The translations under genes and the position numbers were made by a program. Source: JBHHZI01 sp046757965 (GTDB lineage: Bacteria; Acidobacteriota; Polarisedimenticolia; SMYD01). Taken from it: 21,074 nt of DNA. The stretch covers positions 1-21,074 of the forward strand of contig JBHHZI010000047.1 of NCBI GenBank assembly GCA_046757965.1. The letters run 5' to 3'. This document shows, in pieces, positions 11,701 through 18,787 of this stretch. Positions within the stretch are counted from its first letter, which is position 1. Every line of letters starts with the position of its first letter. The notes below the pieces were generated by a model. That model worked only from the letters and a program-made list of their open reading frames with translations. It had not been told where the DNA came from and did not search any database.

Positions 11701-13206
11701 TGCATCACCGGCGGCTTTCACACCGACTCGAAGGCCGGCGCCTCCACGGACCAGCAGTACTCGCTGGCCGAGGACTTTCTCGTCAGCACACCGCGCGCCG
11801 GCATCGGCGCCCTCGCCCCCTCGCACCTGACCTTCATCTCGATCCTGTCGCCGGTCAGCAATGCCCTGTGGGACGCGCTGCTCGGCGAGAATCCGCGCGA
11901 GCGTCTCCTGGGCGGCCTGAACCTGGTCCTGCGCCTGAAACTGGACGAGATCGGCGCGGAGTCGGACGTCAGGTCCTACGCGTTCCTGGGCGATCCCGCC
12001 ACGCGGCTCATCCTGCCGGACCCGGCGGCCCCCGGGGTGCCGGCGGTGACCTCCGGCAACGCGGGGGTCGACCTGAACTGGAGCCCCGGCGACGGCGTGA
12101 CGTTCTTCGTCCAGCGGGCGGTGGGCGGCCCGGCCGGCCCGTACGCCGTCGTCTCACCGGCGGGGACCACGGCCACCAGCTTCAGCGACACCTCGGTGAA
12201 GAACGGCACGACCTACTGGTACAGGATCGTGGGCCGGGACGGCAACGGCATGGACTCGACGCCGTCGAACCTGAACCAGGACTGCCCGGCCGGGCCGGGC
12301 TGCGCCATGGCCACGCCGCTGAACCCAGATCCGCCGGTGACGCCGAGCGGTTTCACGGCCGCCGACCCGGGCACCGGTGGGACGGTGGCGATGACCTGGG
12401 CTGCCAACCCGGAGAACGACATCGACTTCTACCGCGTCCGGTACGGCGCCAGTCCCGGCGTCTATCCATCCATCGCCACGTTCGGTCGCACGAGTGTCGG
12501 CGGGAAGCTCACCGGGTTGACCGACGGCGAGCCGGTGTTCGCCGTTCTCGAGGCGGTGAACACGTCGGGGCTGACCAGCCCGGCGGCCGGGCCGGTGAGC
12601 GCCACCCCGCATCTCATCAACGGCATCTCACCGCCGGCGCCGATCCTCGATCTGCGCGTCACCCGCGACACCGACGATGCGGTGCTCACCTGGTCGCCGG
12701 TCGGTCTCGATATCTACGATCGCCCGGCCGCGGTGGCACAGTACCGCGTCTACTCGTCCGGCGCCTCGCCCCTCTTCCCGGTGGACGGTGGTCACCTGCT
12801 CGGCACCGTGGCCGATGGCCCGGCGCCGTCCTACCGCCATCTCGGCGCGGCCATCTCTCCGGAGACGCGCTTCTACCTGGTCCTCACGCGGGATGCCGAC
12901 GGCTTCGACTCCGCCTCGGGGCTGTCGCTCCCGGCCAGCGTCGGAGATCTCCGGATGAGCCGGGTCGCCGGCGGGCTCCTCCGTCTGACCTGGTCGCCGG
13001 TGACCACCGATCGCGCCGGGCAGCCGCTGGCCATCGATCACTACGTCGTCTATGCGTCGCCCCAGGCGTTTGGCCGGTCCGACACGCCGACCCTGGTGCC
13101 GGTGGCGTCGTTCGTCGACGCCACGACCCTCGACCTGGTGGAGGGCGCCGACGCGTTCTTCTCGGTCCTGGCCGTCGACGCACGCGGCAACGTCAGCCCG
13201 TTCTAG
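8800..13206 (+). CDS. Secreted gingipain-type cysteine peptidase (family C25) with fibronectin-like repeats
   Basis: A 1468-residue exported protease. The N-terminus is a signal peptide with hydrophobic core FAAVVGILMLTG and a likely cut after VRA (25). Residues about 26-660 form a long propeptide/beta-rich region including FSPGDYMEFWGEKVDED, a segment seen in C25 relatives. The catalytic domain (about 663-1050) starts at DWLLIGNGALL and contains VVLVGDGTLDYKN and YFSEDNRF, the catalytic His928 in FIGHGG and the catalytic Cys968 in NINCITGGF, then a small YAFLGDPATRLI ending. Four fibronectin type III-like repeats follow (about 1079-1170, 1180-1270, 1285-1380, 1383-1468), each with a W-x-P or W-A-x-N strand and Y-R-V. 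No sorting domain or anchor is evident after the last repeat. Cleavage specificity cannot be inferred. It may be co-transcribed with the radical SAM operon. Confidence 0.92.
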   Translation: MATCRGTGFAAVVGILMLTGAGVRAGTLPDGVELVEDGPGRIVLEVRSPEPVWRAGLPAGSFPALPGFGLIFAEGRPVLPRRLLRLAVPAGARLSVRTEILEDVDLPGGAVAAPHVDHQTDLEHPAGAGRTILRPVTTDAALRYPFPAAVASLAGTGRLRDLPVARLELTPIRVVNRAGALRLARRYRVEITWSETGTAGAAPRRARPDERLESIYRRAVVNPAGARRHRLAPAQRAAPGPVAAAGTGTAAVPLGSASTGLAATTTALALRPAVTLTPLAGSTVYRLSVAEEGMIRLDAAWIAANAPDLLTHPTSDLFVQANGVEIPVRMVDGGDGVFSPGDYMEFWGEKVDEDPLDPDAWQGGDFTDVRPYFIGAASGVRARMPETVSGAPVSGSPVLSTFTRTLTIDNDTAFLNTVPSDAAGRWYDQFLLSPTPASNPPRPDTTLVDYVLALPGLVTTGNASLRVRLLGDTIGGNTNGLHRTRLIVDGVVEDVADWDGLAIYTQGVDGGPVTFPASDLAASATLRIDVPLGRLDGGVPVTADLVWIDAIDLDYPHDFVAENDRLLFEVPNVASQIVVTGLTAPDAAAYDITPSAGGLAAPWHLAGAVLSGTGPFALTFEIDPAELPGATRRLVVTAGNALVPAAGDVAVHTPGQDLSAGGADWLLIGNGALLDETPTSSLSDLIALRQAQGLTPRVVTAREAYDQFAYGLEDPQAIRDLIHWALLNWSPAPSFVVLVGDGTLDYKNDFGHPVSRNLLPTYMSSQVASPDLTYFSEDNRFAAVLGADDLPDVLLGRLPTHSLAETEAMFAKIVGYEALSPGAPWTRRTFFISDAESGGFESTERFAIDTYFDRPENPGVLDPTGPCFSSGTCRNDPAGMGPIFDTASFQALLNRNPTMNAGQLASTMNQWIRDGIDAGASTTEFIGHGGFLTWGRDATIYRSRSVAPDDIDALTNAGLLTFLVNINCITGGFHTDSKAGASTDQQYSLAEDFLVSTPRAGIGALAPSHLTFISILSPVSNALWDALLGENPRERLLGGLNLVLRLKLDEIGAESDVRSYAFLGDPATRLILPDPAAPGVPAVTSGNAGVDLNWSPGDGVTFFVQRAVGGPAGPYAVVSPAGTTATSFSDTSVKNGTTYWYRIVGRDGNGMDSTPSNLNQDCPAGPGCAMATPLNPDPPVTPSGFTAADPGTGGTVAMTWAANPENDIDFYRVRYGASPGVYPSIATFGRTSVGGKLTGLTDGEPVFAVLEAVNTSGLTSPAAGPVSATPHLINGISPPAPILDLRVTRDTDDAVLTWSPVGLDIYDRPAAVAQYRVYSSGASPLFPVDGGHLLGTVADGPAPSYRHLGAAISPETRFYLVLTRDADGFDSASGLSLPASVGDLRMSRVAGGLLRLTWSPVTTDRAGQPLAIDHYVVYASPQAFGRSDTPTLVPVASFVDATTLDLVEGADAFFSVLAVDARGNVSPF

Positions 13207-13223
13207 CGGCGGACCTCCCGCCG
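13207..13223. terminator. Small hairpin between convergent genes
   Basis: CGGCGG (13207-13212) and CCGCCG (13218-13223) form a 6-bp stem with a 5-nt loop in the 30-nt gap between the protease and the convergent membrane protein gene. No T tract; only position supports a terminator role. Confidence 0.3.
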
Positions 13224-13236
13224 GCGACGGCCCGCG

Positions 13237-15300
13237 TCAGTTCTCGGGCGACGGCGCCGGATCGGTGCCGGGCGGCTCGCGATTTCCCAGGTCCGCCATC
13301 AGGCCGGCGAGAACGTCGCGCGCGCGGCGGCGATAGACCTCCTCGCCGGGCACGTCGCGACTGACGTCGAGATAGACATGCCAGGCGTCGATCGCCCGCC
13401 GGCGGGCCCCCGGCAGGCGGGTCAACGCCTTCGCCCGGGACAGCGCCACCAGTGGCTCCGACGGGTTCACCCGGAAGGCGCTCTCGAGAGCGTCCACCGC
13501 CTCGGCAACCTTGCCGTCGGCCAGCAGCATCTCGCCGAGCTGCTGCCGGGAAGCCACGTCGTCCGGGTCCAGCGCCGCCGCCTCGCGCAGCGCGGTCATC
13601 GACGCGTCGCGGTTGCCGACCTCGCGGTACAGTTCCCCGAGGTGGGTGAGAACGCGCGGCTGAGCCGGGTCCTGCTCGAGGGCGGCTCGATAGCGGCCGA
13701 TGGCGGCGGACAGGTCGCCCGCATCTTCCAGGGCCCGGGCCTGGCGGAGGATGAACTTCGGTCGGTCCACGCCGGCGTGGACCAGGGCGCTGGCCTCTGC
13801 CGGCGTGCCGAGTCCGCCGGCGAGGGCCAGCGCGGCCGCGCCCGCCAGGGCCACGCTCTCCAGCCAGGCGACGGCGTGCCCGGCCAGGCGGGGCAGGGTG
13901 GCGGCCCCGACACCCGCGGCGCAGACCAGAACGAGCGGCCAGCCGGCTCCCACGAGGATCGCCACGGCGACCGCGGCGGCGACCTGGAAGGTCCCGGCGA
14001 TGGCGCCGTGCGCCACCGGTCCGGGCCATCCCGGACGGGTCACGAACCGGGATCGCCGGCCCACCGGGAGGTGGCGACCGGCGGCGGAGAGCACGCCCGC
14101 CGCCAGGACCGCCCGCACCAGCGCCGGCGGCAACGCGGCCAGGGCCAACGTGCCGAGTCCCCACGAGGCGCCGGCGGCCAGGATCGCGATGGTCTCGACG
14201 CCGGCGAGGAGCGGCCCGGCCGGCCACCGGCCATCAAGACGGAGAGGCGGCCGCCGTCGCAGCCAGGCCAGTGCCGGGAGCGTGCCGATCAGGAGAATGG
14301 TCGGCGGGCCGACGACCGCGGCGAGCGACAGCCCGGCGAGGATGAGAACCACGGCGCCGAAACGCACCCCGCTCCCCGCCGGCGGCGGTCCGTCCAGACG
14401 CGATCCGGCACCGACCAGGGCCACCGCGGCCACGACGCTCGCTGCCGCCAGCCAGTCGACGGGCGCCGCGACGAGAGCCCGCTGGTCGAGATGCTCGCGT
14501 GCCAGCGCCCCGAAGGCGAGGCCGGCGGCACCGATGACCGGGAACAGCGGCGGCACGGCGCCGATGGCGGTCGTGAGGCGCCGTCCGAGGCGAGCCGGGG
14601 CGGCGCGCCAGGACCAGAGCAGACCGAGGCCGAGGCAGAGGGGGACCAGATAGGCGACCGCCACGTGGTCGGCCACGCGCACGTCCAGCGGGGCCCCGAT
14701 CGAGATGACCTGCGGGGCGGCGAACACCCGCGCCGCATCGCCGCCGGCGATGACCGGCGCCAGGGCCGCCGCCGCCAGCATCGGCAGGGTGAAGAATCCC
14801 AGGGCGATGGGATAGACCGCCGCTGCGGCCCCGGCGGCCATCAGGGCGGCGCGAGCGGGGCGGCCGTCTCGCCGCTTCAGCCAGACGTAGGCTGCGGCGA
14901 GCAGGCAGGCGAGCGCGGTCTCGAGGCGGATGCCGGCGGTGGTCCCGCCGAGGGTGAAGCGCGGGTCGAGGAAGCGCAGGAAGACCTCGCCGGCGCCGTG
15001 ACGGCCGAGACGCAGGTAGCCGATCCCCTCGGCTCCACGCCCCCGGGCCACATCGATGAGCGGCGGCAGCAGCGTCAGCAGCCAGACGTGGAGCATCAGG
15101 CGCGTGACGCGCACGACCGGTGTGCCGGAGAACAGATGCAGGGTCAACACCAGGCCGAGCATCGGGGCGAGGTAGGCCAGGGGATAGTGGACCAGGAACT
15201 GGAGCGGAAAGTAGACCGGGTTCTGTCCGCCCAGGATCTCCAGGAGATGCCGCGCGGCGACGATCGCCGCGAACGACGCGGCGAACGCCCAGGGACTCAC
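13237..15300 (-). CDS. Polytopic membrane protein with C-terminal TPR domain, function unknown
   Basis: 687 residues from GTG 15300. Residues about 1-510 are very hydrophobic, with around ten or more predicted membrane spans (for example AFAASFAAIVAARHLLEIL near the start and VRFGAVVLILAGLSLAAVVG in the middle). From about 511 the chain becomes soluble and TPR-like: KFILRQARALEDAGDLSAA, then VLTHLGELYREVGNRDAS and VASRQQLGEMLLADGKVAEA, ending in a Pro-rich tail. I recognise no catalytic motif; the Asp-rich motifs of UbiA-type prenyltransferases are absent. The combination suggests a membrane scaffold or transporter with a protein-binding tail, which is inference only. The frame stays open and coding-like upstream of 15300, and a CTG at 15348 has a strong Shine-Dalgarno (GGGAGG, 15361-15356), so 16 more N-terminal residues are possible. 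It is divergent from the sigma factor gene. Confidence 0.75.
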   Translation of the reverse strand: MSPWAFAASFAAIVAARHLLEILGGQNPVYFPLQFLVHYPLAYLAPMLGLVLTLHLFSGTPVVRVTRLMLHVWLLTLLPPLIDVARGRGAEGIGYLRLGRHGAGEVFLRFLDPRFTLGGTTAGIRLETALACLLAAAYVWLKRRDGRPARAALMAAGAAAAVYPIALGFFTLPMLAAAALAPVIAGGDAARVFAAPQVISIGAPLDVRVADHVAVAYLVPLCLGLGLLWSWRAAPARLGRRLTTAIGAVPPLFPVIGAAGLAFGALAREHLDQRALVAAPVDWLAAASVVAAVALVGAGSRLDGPPPAGSGVRFGAVVLILAGLSLAAVVGPPTILLIGTLPALAWLRRRPPLRLDGRWPAGPLLAGVETIAILAAGASWGLGTLALAALPPALVRAVLAAGVLSAAGRHLPVGRRSRFVTRPGWPGPVAHGAIAGTFQVAAAVAVAILVGAGWPLVLVCAAGVGAATLPRLAGHAVAWLESVALAGAAALALAGGLGTPAEASALVHAGVDRPKFILRQARALEDAGDLSAAIGRYRAALEQDPAQPRVLTHLGELYREVGNRDASMTALREAAALDPDDVASRQQLGEMLLADGKVAEAVDALESAFRVNPSEPLVALSRAKALTRLPGARRRAIDAWHVYLDVSRDVPGEEVYRRRARDVLAGLMADLGNREPPGTDPAPSPEN

Positions 15301-15408
15301 CGGACGTGCCTCGAGGTCGTGCGTGATCCTGTCGAGCCGAGCGAACAGTGTCGCGCCTCCCGGGGAAGGGTGCCGGTTGCCAGGGTCGATGCCGCGACAC
15401 CGCCGGCG

Positions 15409-15436
15409 TTGACGGCCTTCCCGTGTATCTTATAAT
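15409..15436 (+). promoter_or_regulatory. Consensus-like promoter for the ECF sigma/phosphodiesterase operon
   Basis: TTGACG (15409-15414) and a perfect TATAAT (15431-15436) are 16 nt apart, predicting a start near 15443. The -10 lies in TTATAA, a self-complementary sequence, so the divergent membrane protein could also be read from an overlapping minus-strand box (TATAAG, 15434-15429). Confidence 0.7.
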
Positions 15437-15454
15437 GCGACTCTCGCAAGGGCG

Positions 15455-16075
15455 TTGGAGCGGAACTTCCGGCGGGGCGAGGGCCGGAAATGGGAGGCCG
15501 TTACGTCCGACCTCGTCCAGCGGGCGCGCCGGGGGGACCTGGATGCATTCGATGAACTGGTGGCCGAGCACGAGCGTCGCGTCTGGGGGCTGGCGAACCA
15601 GATCCTGCGCAACGCCGACGACGCGCGGGATGTCACCCAGGACGTCTTCCTGCGGGTTCACCGCCACCTGCGAGGCTACGATGCCCGCCGTCCGTTCGCC
15701 GCCTGGCTGTACCGCATCACGGTGAACTGCAGCTATGATTTTCTCAAGAAGCGGCCGTCCTTCGTGTCCCTGGACGCCCTGCCCGTGGACCACTCCCCGG
15801 TCCTCGCCGACGAAAAAGGGGTGGTCCCGTCGGCGACGACCCACACGCGGGAACTGCGGGCGGCGCTGCGTCGCTCGCTCGGCGGCCTGACCCGCCAGGA
15901 GCGCACCGTGTTCATTCTCCGTGACATCGAGGGACTGTCCACCAGGGATATCGGCTACATCCTGCGCTGTTCCACCATCACGGTGCGGCGCCACTCGAGC
16001 AGCGCGCGCCTGAAGCTGCGCGAGGCGCTGGCGGCGGCCTTCTCGCCGGACCGCGGCCGGGGAGAGGACTCATGA
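15455..16075 (+). CDS. ECF-family RNA polymerase sigma factor
   Basis: A 206-residue sigma-70 family protein of the extracytoplasmic-function type, having only regions 2 and 4. Region 2 spans about 31-98 (AFDELVAEHERRVWGLANQI, DARDVTQDVFLRVHRHL, FAAWLYRITVN); it binds core polymerase and the -10 element. Region 4 spans about 134-190 (LTRQERTVFILRDIEGLSTRDIGYIL then a recognition helix ending ARLKLREAL) and reads the -35. The start is uncertain: TTG 15455 is the only standard codon available, but its Shine-Dalgarno spacing is poor. An ACG at 15503 (codon 17) has GGGAGG (15492-15497) 5 nt upstream and would give TSDLVQRARRGDLDAF, the typical ECF N-terminus. The stop overlaps the next gene as ATGA. 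No anti-sigma factor gene is adjacent, so how its activity is controlled is unclear. Confidence 0.9.
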   Translation: MERNFRRGEGRKWEAVTSDLVQRARRGDLDAFDELVAEHERRVWGLANQILRNADDARDVTQDVFLRVHRHLRGYDARRPFAAWLYRITVNCSYDFLKKRPSFVSLDALPVDHSPVLADEKGVVPSATTHTRELRAALRRSLGGLTRQERTVFILRDIEGLSTRDIGYILRCSTITVRRHSSSARLKLREALAAAFSPDRGRGEDS

Positions 16076-17481
16076 GGCATGCGGCGGCGGCGGGCCTCGC
16101 CGGCGGGATCGCACTGGGCCTGCTGGCGCTGGCCGGCTGCGGCGAGGCCGCACCGCCGGTGCCCGCGGCCGACCCCGGCATGCGCGTGCTGCTCATCGGC
16201 GTCGACGGCGCCAGCTGGGAGCAGATGATGCCGCTGCTGCGGGCGGGCGAGATGCCGCGCCTCGAGGCGGTCATGCGTGACGGCTTCGCCGCCCGTCTGA
16301 CCACCATGGAGCCGGCCCTCTCACCGGTCATCTGGACGACCATCGCCACCGGCAAGTCACCTCGCAAGCACGGCATTCACGGCTTCCTGGCCCCGGATCC
16401 TGCCGCGGGCAAGCGCCTGCCGGTGACCTCCAACCTGCGCCGGACCAGCGCCATCTGGAACATGCTCGGCAGTGCCGGCGTCCCGGTCGGGGTGGTCGGC
16501 TGGTGGGTGACCTGGCCGGCGGAGCCGGTGAACGGCTGGATGGTGAGCCCGTACTCGGCGCCGGGGCAGACCACCTGGAAGGGCACCGTCTACACCGATG
16601 GCCGGGCCGACCAGACCTGGCCCCGGGACTACGGGAAGGAGATCCGTGCCGAGATCGAGACCGGTGTGAACGGGGCCGCCGACGAGTTCCATCGTCTCTT
16701 TCCGATTCCCGAGGGGACCGAGCTGCCCGACTACCTGAAGGCGTTCGTCGCCGACACCCGCTGGGTGCACATCTCCGACCGGATCTTCCGGGAGGTCGGC
16801 GTCAAGATGCTCCGGGACCAGGGCCCCCGCTTCACCGCGGTCTATTTCGGTGGTGTCGACGTGACCGGCCATCGCTTCTGGCGGTTCGCCCACCCGGATG
16901 AGGGCCACTGGGAGCGCACGCCGGAACAGATCCGGATCTTTTCCGGGGCACTGGATGAGTACTACCGCTGGACAGACGCGGCGATCGGACGCCTGGTGGA
17001 CGCCGCCCCGCCGGGCACCACCGTCCTGATCGTCTCGGACCACGGCATGGAACTGCGCCGGGGACAGAAGGATCGGCCGCCGACACCCCAGAATCTCTAT
17101 CCGGAGGAGATCTCGGGAGGCCACTCGAAGGGCCCGGATGGCATCCTCATCGCCGCCGGCCCGGGCATCGCGCGGAACTTCTTCGCCGGCTTCTGGCCGG
17201 AGGGGTCAGCCATGCCCCGTCTCGGGAGCCGGTCTCACCCGGCCGTCGTCGACCTGGCGCCGACGCTGCTGGCGCTCTTCGGCCTGCCGGCCGGCGCGGA
17301 CATGGACGGGGGCGTGCTCCAGCCCGTCCTCGACGACCCCCCGTCCCCCCCGGATCCGGCCCGCATCCCGACCTGGGACGCCCTGACCCCGGCCCGTCCC
17401 GAGGCCATCCCGATGGAGAGCCCGCGCATGGACGAGGTGCTCAAGCGCCTCGAGGGACTCGGCTACATCGACGGGGACTGA
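16072..17481 (+). CDS. Lipoprotein of the alkaline phosphatase superfamily (phosphodiesterase/nucleotide pyrophosphatase type)
   Basis: A 469-residue exported metalloenzyme. The signal peptide ends in a lipobox LAGC (Cys23), so the protein should be lipid-anchored on the periplasmic or outer face. Two-metal site residues of the superfamily are visible: Asp45 in LLIGVDGAS, Asp263 and His267 in GGVDVTGHRFW, Asp323-His324 in VSDHGMEL and His351 in GGHSKGPDG. The nucleophile should sit in ALSPVIWTTIATGKSP, where Ser84 aligns with the nucleophilic Thr of nucleotide pyrophosphatases (my alignment by eye). The substrate could be a phosphodiester, phosphonate or nucleotide; it is not determinable here. 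The start ATG overlaps the sigma factor stop (ATGA, 16072-16075), so the two are translationally coupled. The C-terminal DEVLKRLEGLGYIDGD is typical of this subgroup. Confidence 0.9.
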   Translation: MRHAAAAGLAGGIALGLLALAGCGEAAPPVPAADPGMRVLLIGVDGASWEQMMPLLRAGEMPRLEAVMRDGFAARLTTMEPALSPVIWTTIATGKSPRKHGIHGFLAPDPAAGKRLPVTSNLRRTSAIWNMLGSAGVPVGVVGWWVTWPAEPVNGWMVSPYSAPGQTTWKGTVYTDGRADQTWPRDYGKEIRAEIETGVNGAADEFHRLFPIPEGTELPDYLKAFVADTRWVHISDRIFREVGVKMLRDQGPRFTAVYFGGVDVTGHRFWRFAHPDEGHWERTPEQIRIFSGALDEYYRWTDAAIGRLVDAAPPGTTVLIVSDHGMELRRGQKDRPPTPQNLYPEEISGGHSKGPDGILIAAGPGIARNFFAGFWPEGSAMPRLGSRSHPAVVDLAPTLLALFGLPAGADMDGGVLQPVLDDPPSPPDPARIPTWDALTPARPEAIPMESPRMDEVLKRLEGLGYIDGD

Positions 17482-17503
17482 GGTCCGGCCGGCCGGCCGG
17501 GCC
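17482..17503 (+). terminator. Strong GC hairpin with (CCGG)4 core directly after the phosphodiesterase stop
   Basis: GGTCCGGCC (17482-17490) pairs with GGCCGGGCC (17495-17503) around a GGCC loop: nine pairs including one G-U. The core is four CCGG units (17485-17500). No T tract follows, so it may be a terminator, an mRNA-stabilising hairpin, or simple repeat DNA. Confidence 0.4.
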
Positions 17504-17572
17504 GTGAATTGCCGTCACAGCATGCCCCAGGCGGCACGTGCCGGCCTCACCGCGCAGCGAGAATTCCAGTGC

Positions 17573-17638
17573 TGTCAAGAGTTACACCAGCCCGCGCCCG
17601 GCGGCGATGGCGGCCCACCATGAATTCTTCTCTTGACA
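17573..17638. repeat. Spaced perfect 9-bp inverted repeat overlapping a -35 box
   Basis: TGTCAAGAG (17573-17581) and CTCTTGACA (17630-17638) are exact reverse complements separated by 48 nt. The right arm contains the TTGACA -35 of the first tandem gene, so a regulator binding both arms would block it. There is no matching left arm before the second copy. Confidence 0.5.
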
Positions 17639-17661
17639 TCTGCGCGGATCCGGCGTAGAAA
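17633..17661 (+). promoter_or_regulatory. Promoter of the first tandem secreted-protein gene
   Basis: TTGACA (17633-17638), 17 nt, TAGAAA (17656-17661). The predicted start near 17668 gives a leader of about 68 nt. It can also be read as TTGAC-N16-CGTA, a layout shared with the promoter of the second copy. The rest of 17504-17735 holds no gene that I can support. Confidence 0.65.
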
Positions 17662-17735
17662 GTGGCACGAACCGGTGTCCGTCCCGGGGGGGAAGGGCCC
17701 TGTTCATGCCTCTCTGACTGATACAAGGGGGAAGA

Positions 17736-18787
17736 ATGATGCGAAGATTTTCCAGGGTGATTCTGTGGGGCGGCCTGGTCTGTGCGATGACCATCGGGGC
17801 GCCCTCCGCGCAGCTTCTCAACGAGATCCTGCGTGGGGCGGTGAACGACGTGCCGACCGACCTGTTCAACTGCCGGCGGGGCGTCGAGCCCTGCGGCCTG
17901 ACGTACCGTGTCTACTCGGCGGTGGATCCGAGCGAGATCAACGGTCCGGCCAATCCGGTGGACGGCATTCCGCGCTACATCAGGGTCAAGAGCCGGTACA
18001 TCTCCAACGCGGTGACCACGGCGAACTATCCGGTGTCGGGGGGTGCGCTGGCGGGCAACGAGTGGTACGTGGCGTGGGACGGCATCACCGGTGCGGGCAC
18101 CACCGACCACGCAGGGTGGTACGGGGCCCAGTCGCAGGTGGTGAATTTCTCCGAGATTGGCAACAGCCTGAGCTTCAACTGCCTGCCGGTGCTGGCGCAG
18201 GAGGCCTGCTTCGCCGCCCTGGACGTGGCCAACGCGTCCAACGACACGGTGCGTGCCGACGGCACCCCGCTGACGCATGTCGGCGGCATCTCGCCGATCC
18301 CGTGTCCGACGCTGACGAGCAACACCGTCTCGTCCCTGTCCTATAGCTGGGAGCAGGCGGCGAACTCGACGTCGCGTGATGGCGCGGGCAGTGCGGTGAC
18401 CGGGACAACGCTGTACCTGCTGCCCGACCCGACGGCCGCCGCCACCGATGGCGACCTGGCGGCCGGAGCGGTGGCGGTGGCCTCGCTGGGCGCGTCGGAC
18501 ACCTCGGCCACACTGGACAAGGCGACGCTGACGGCGACGGCCGGGCTGATCGGCTCGACGATCTATTCCGCGGCGCTGAAGGTGGACTATGCCGGCGGTC
18601 TGAGTTCCACGCAGTTCTCCTGCAACAGCGAGCTGTCGGGCACGGCGGCCCTGCCTGCGGCGGAGACCGGAGATGCCCCCAGCGTCGTCGACACCCAGCA
18701 GGTGCTGATCGAGCAGACGGGCGGCCTGGGCGGACTGTCCGCCAGCGCCACCAGTGCCGGCGGCTTCATGGTGGTGACCCTGAGGCA
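17736..18787. repeat. Identical 1,052-bp block, copy 1
   Basis: The sequence appears identical to 19545-20596 at a constant offset of 1809, based on line-by-line spot checks and matching translations on both strands. It begins at the A of the start codon (flanks differ at once, apart from a similar Shine-Dalgarno) and ends within codon 351. Confidence 0.9.

Noticed and set aside
11397..13364. 655-codon plus-strand frame overlapping the protease gene in another frame
   Set aside because: Shadow frame; the C25 protein has catalytic motifs and fibronectin-like repeats through this stretch.
13237..15300. UbiA-type prenyltransferase identity for the polytopic protein
   Set aside because: The hydrophobic pattern is similar in a general way, but the Asp-rich NDxxD motifs needed for the family are missing.
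13378..15435. 685-codon plus-strand frame opposite the membrane TPR gene
   Set aside because: Composition is Gln/Gly/Arg/Glu-rich with no domain; the minus frame shows clean membrane helices and TPR motifs.
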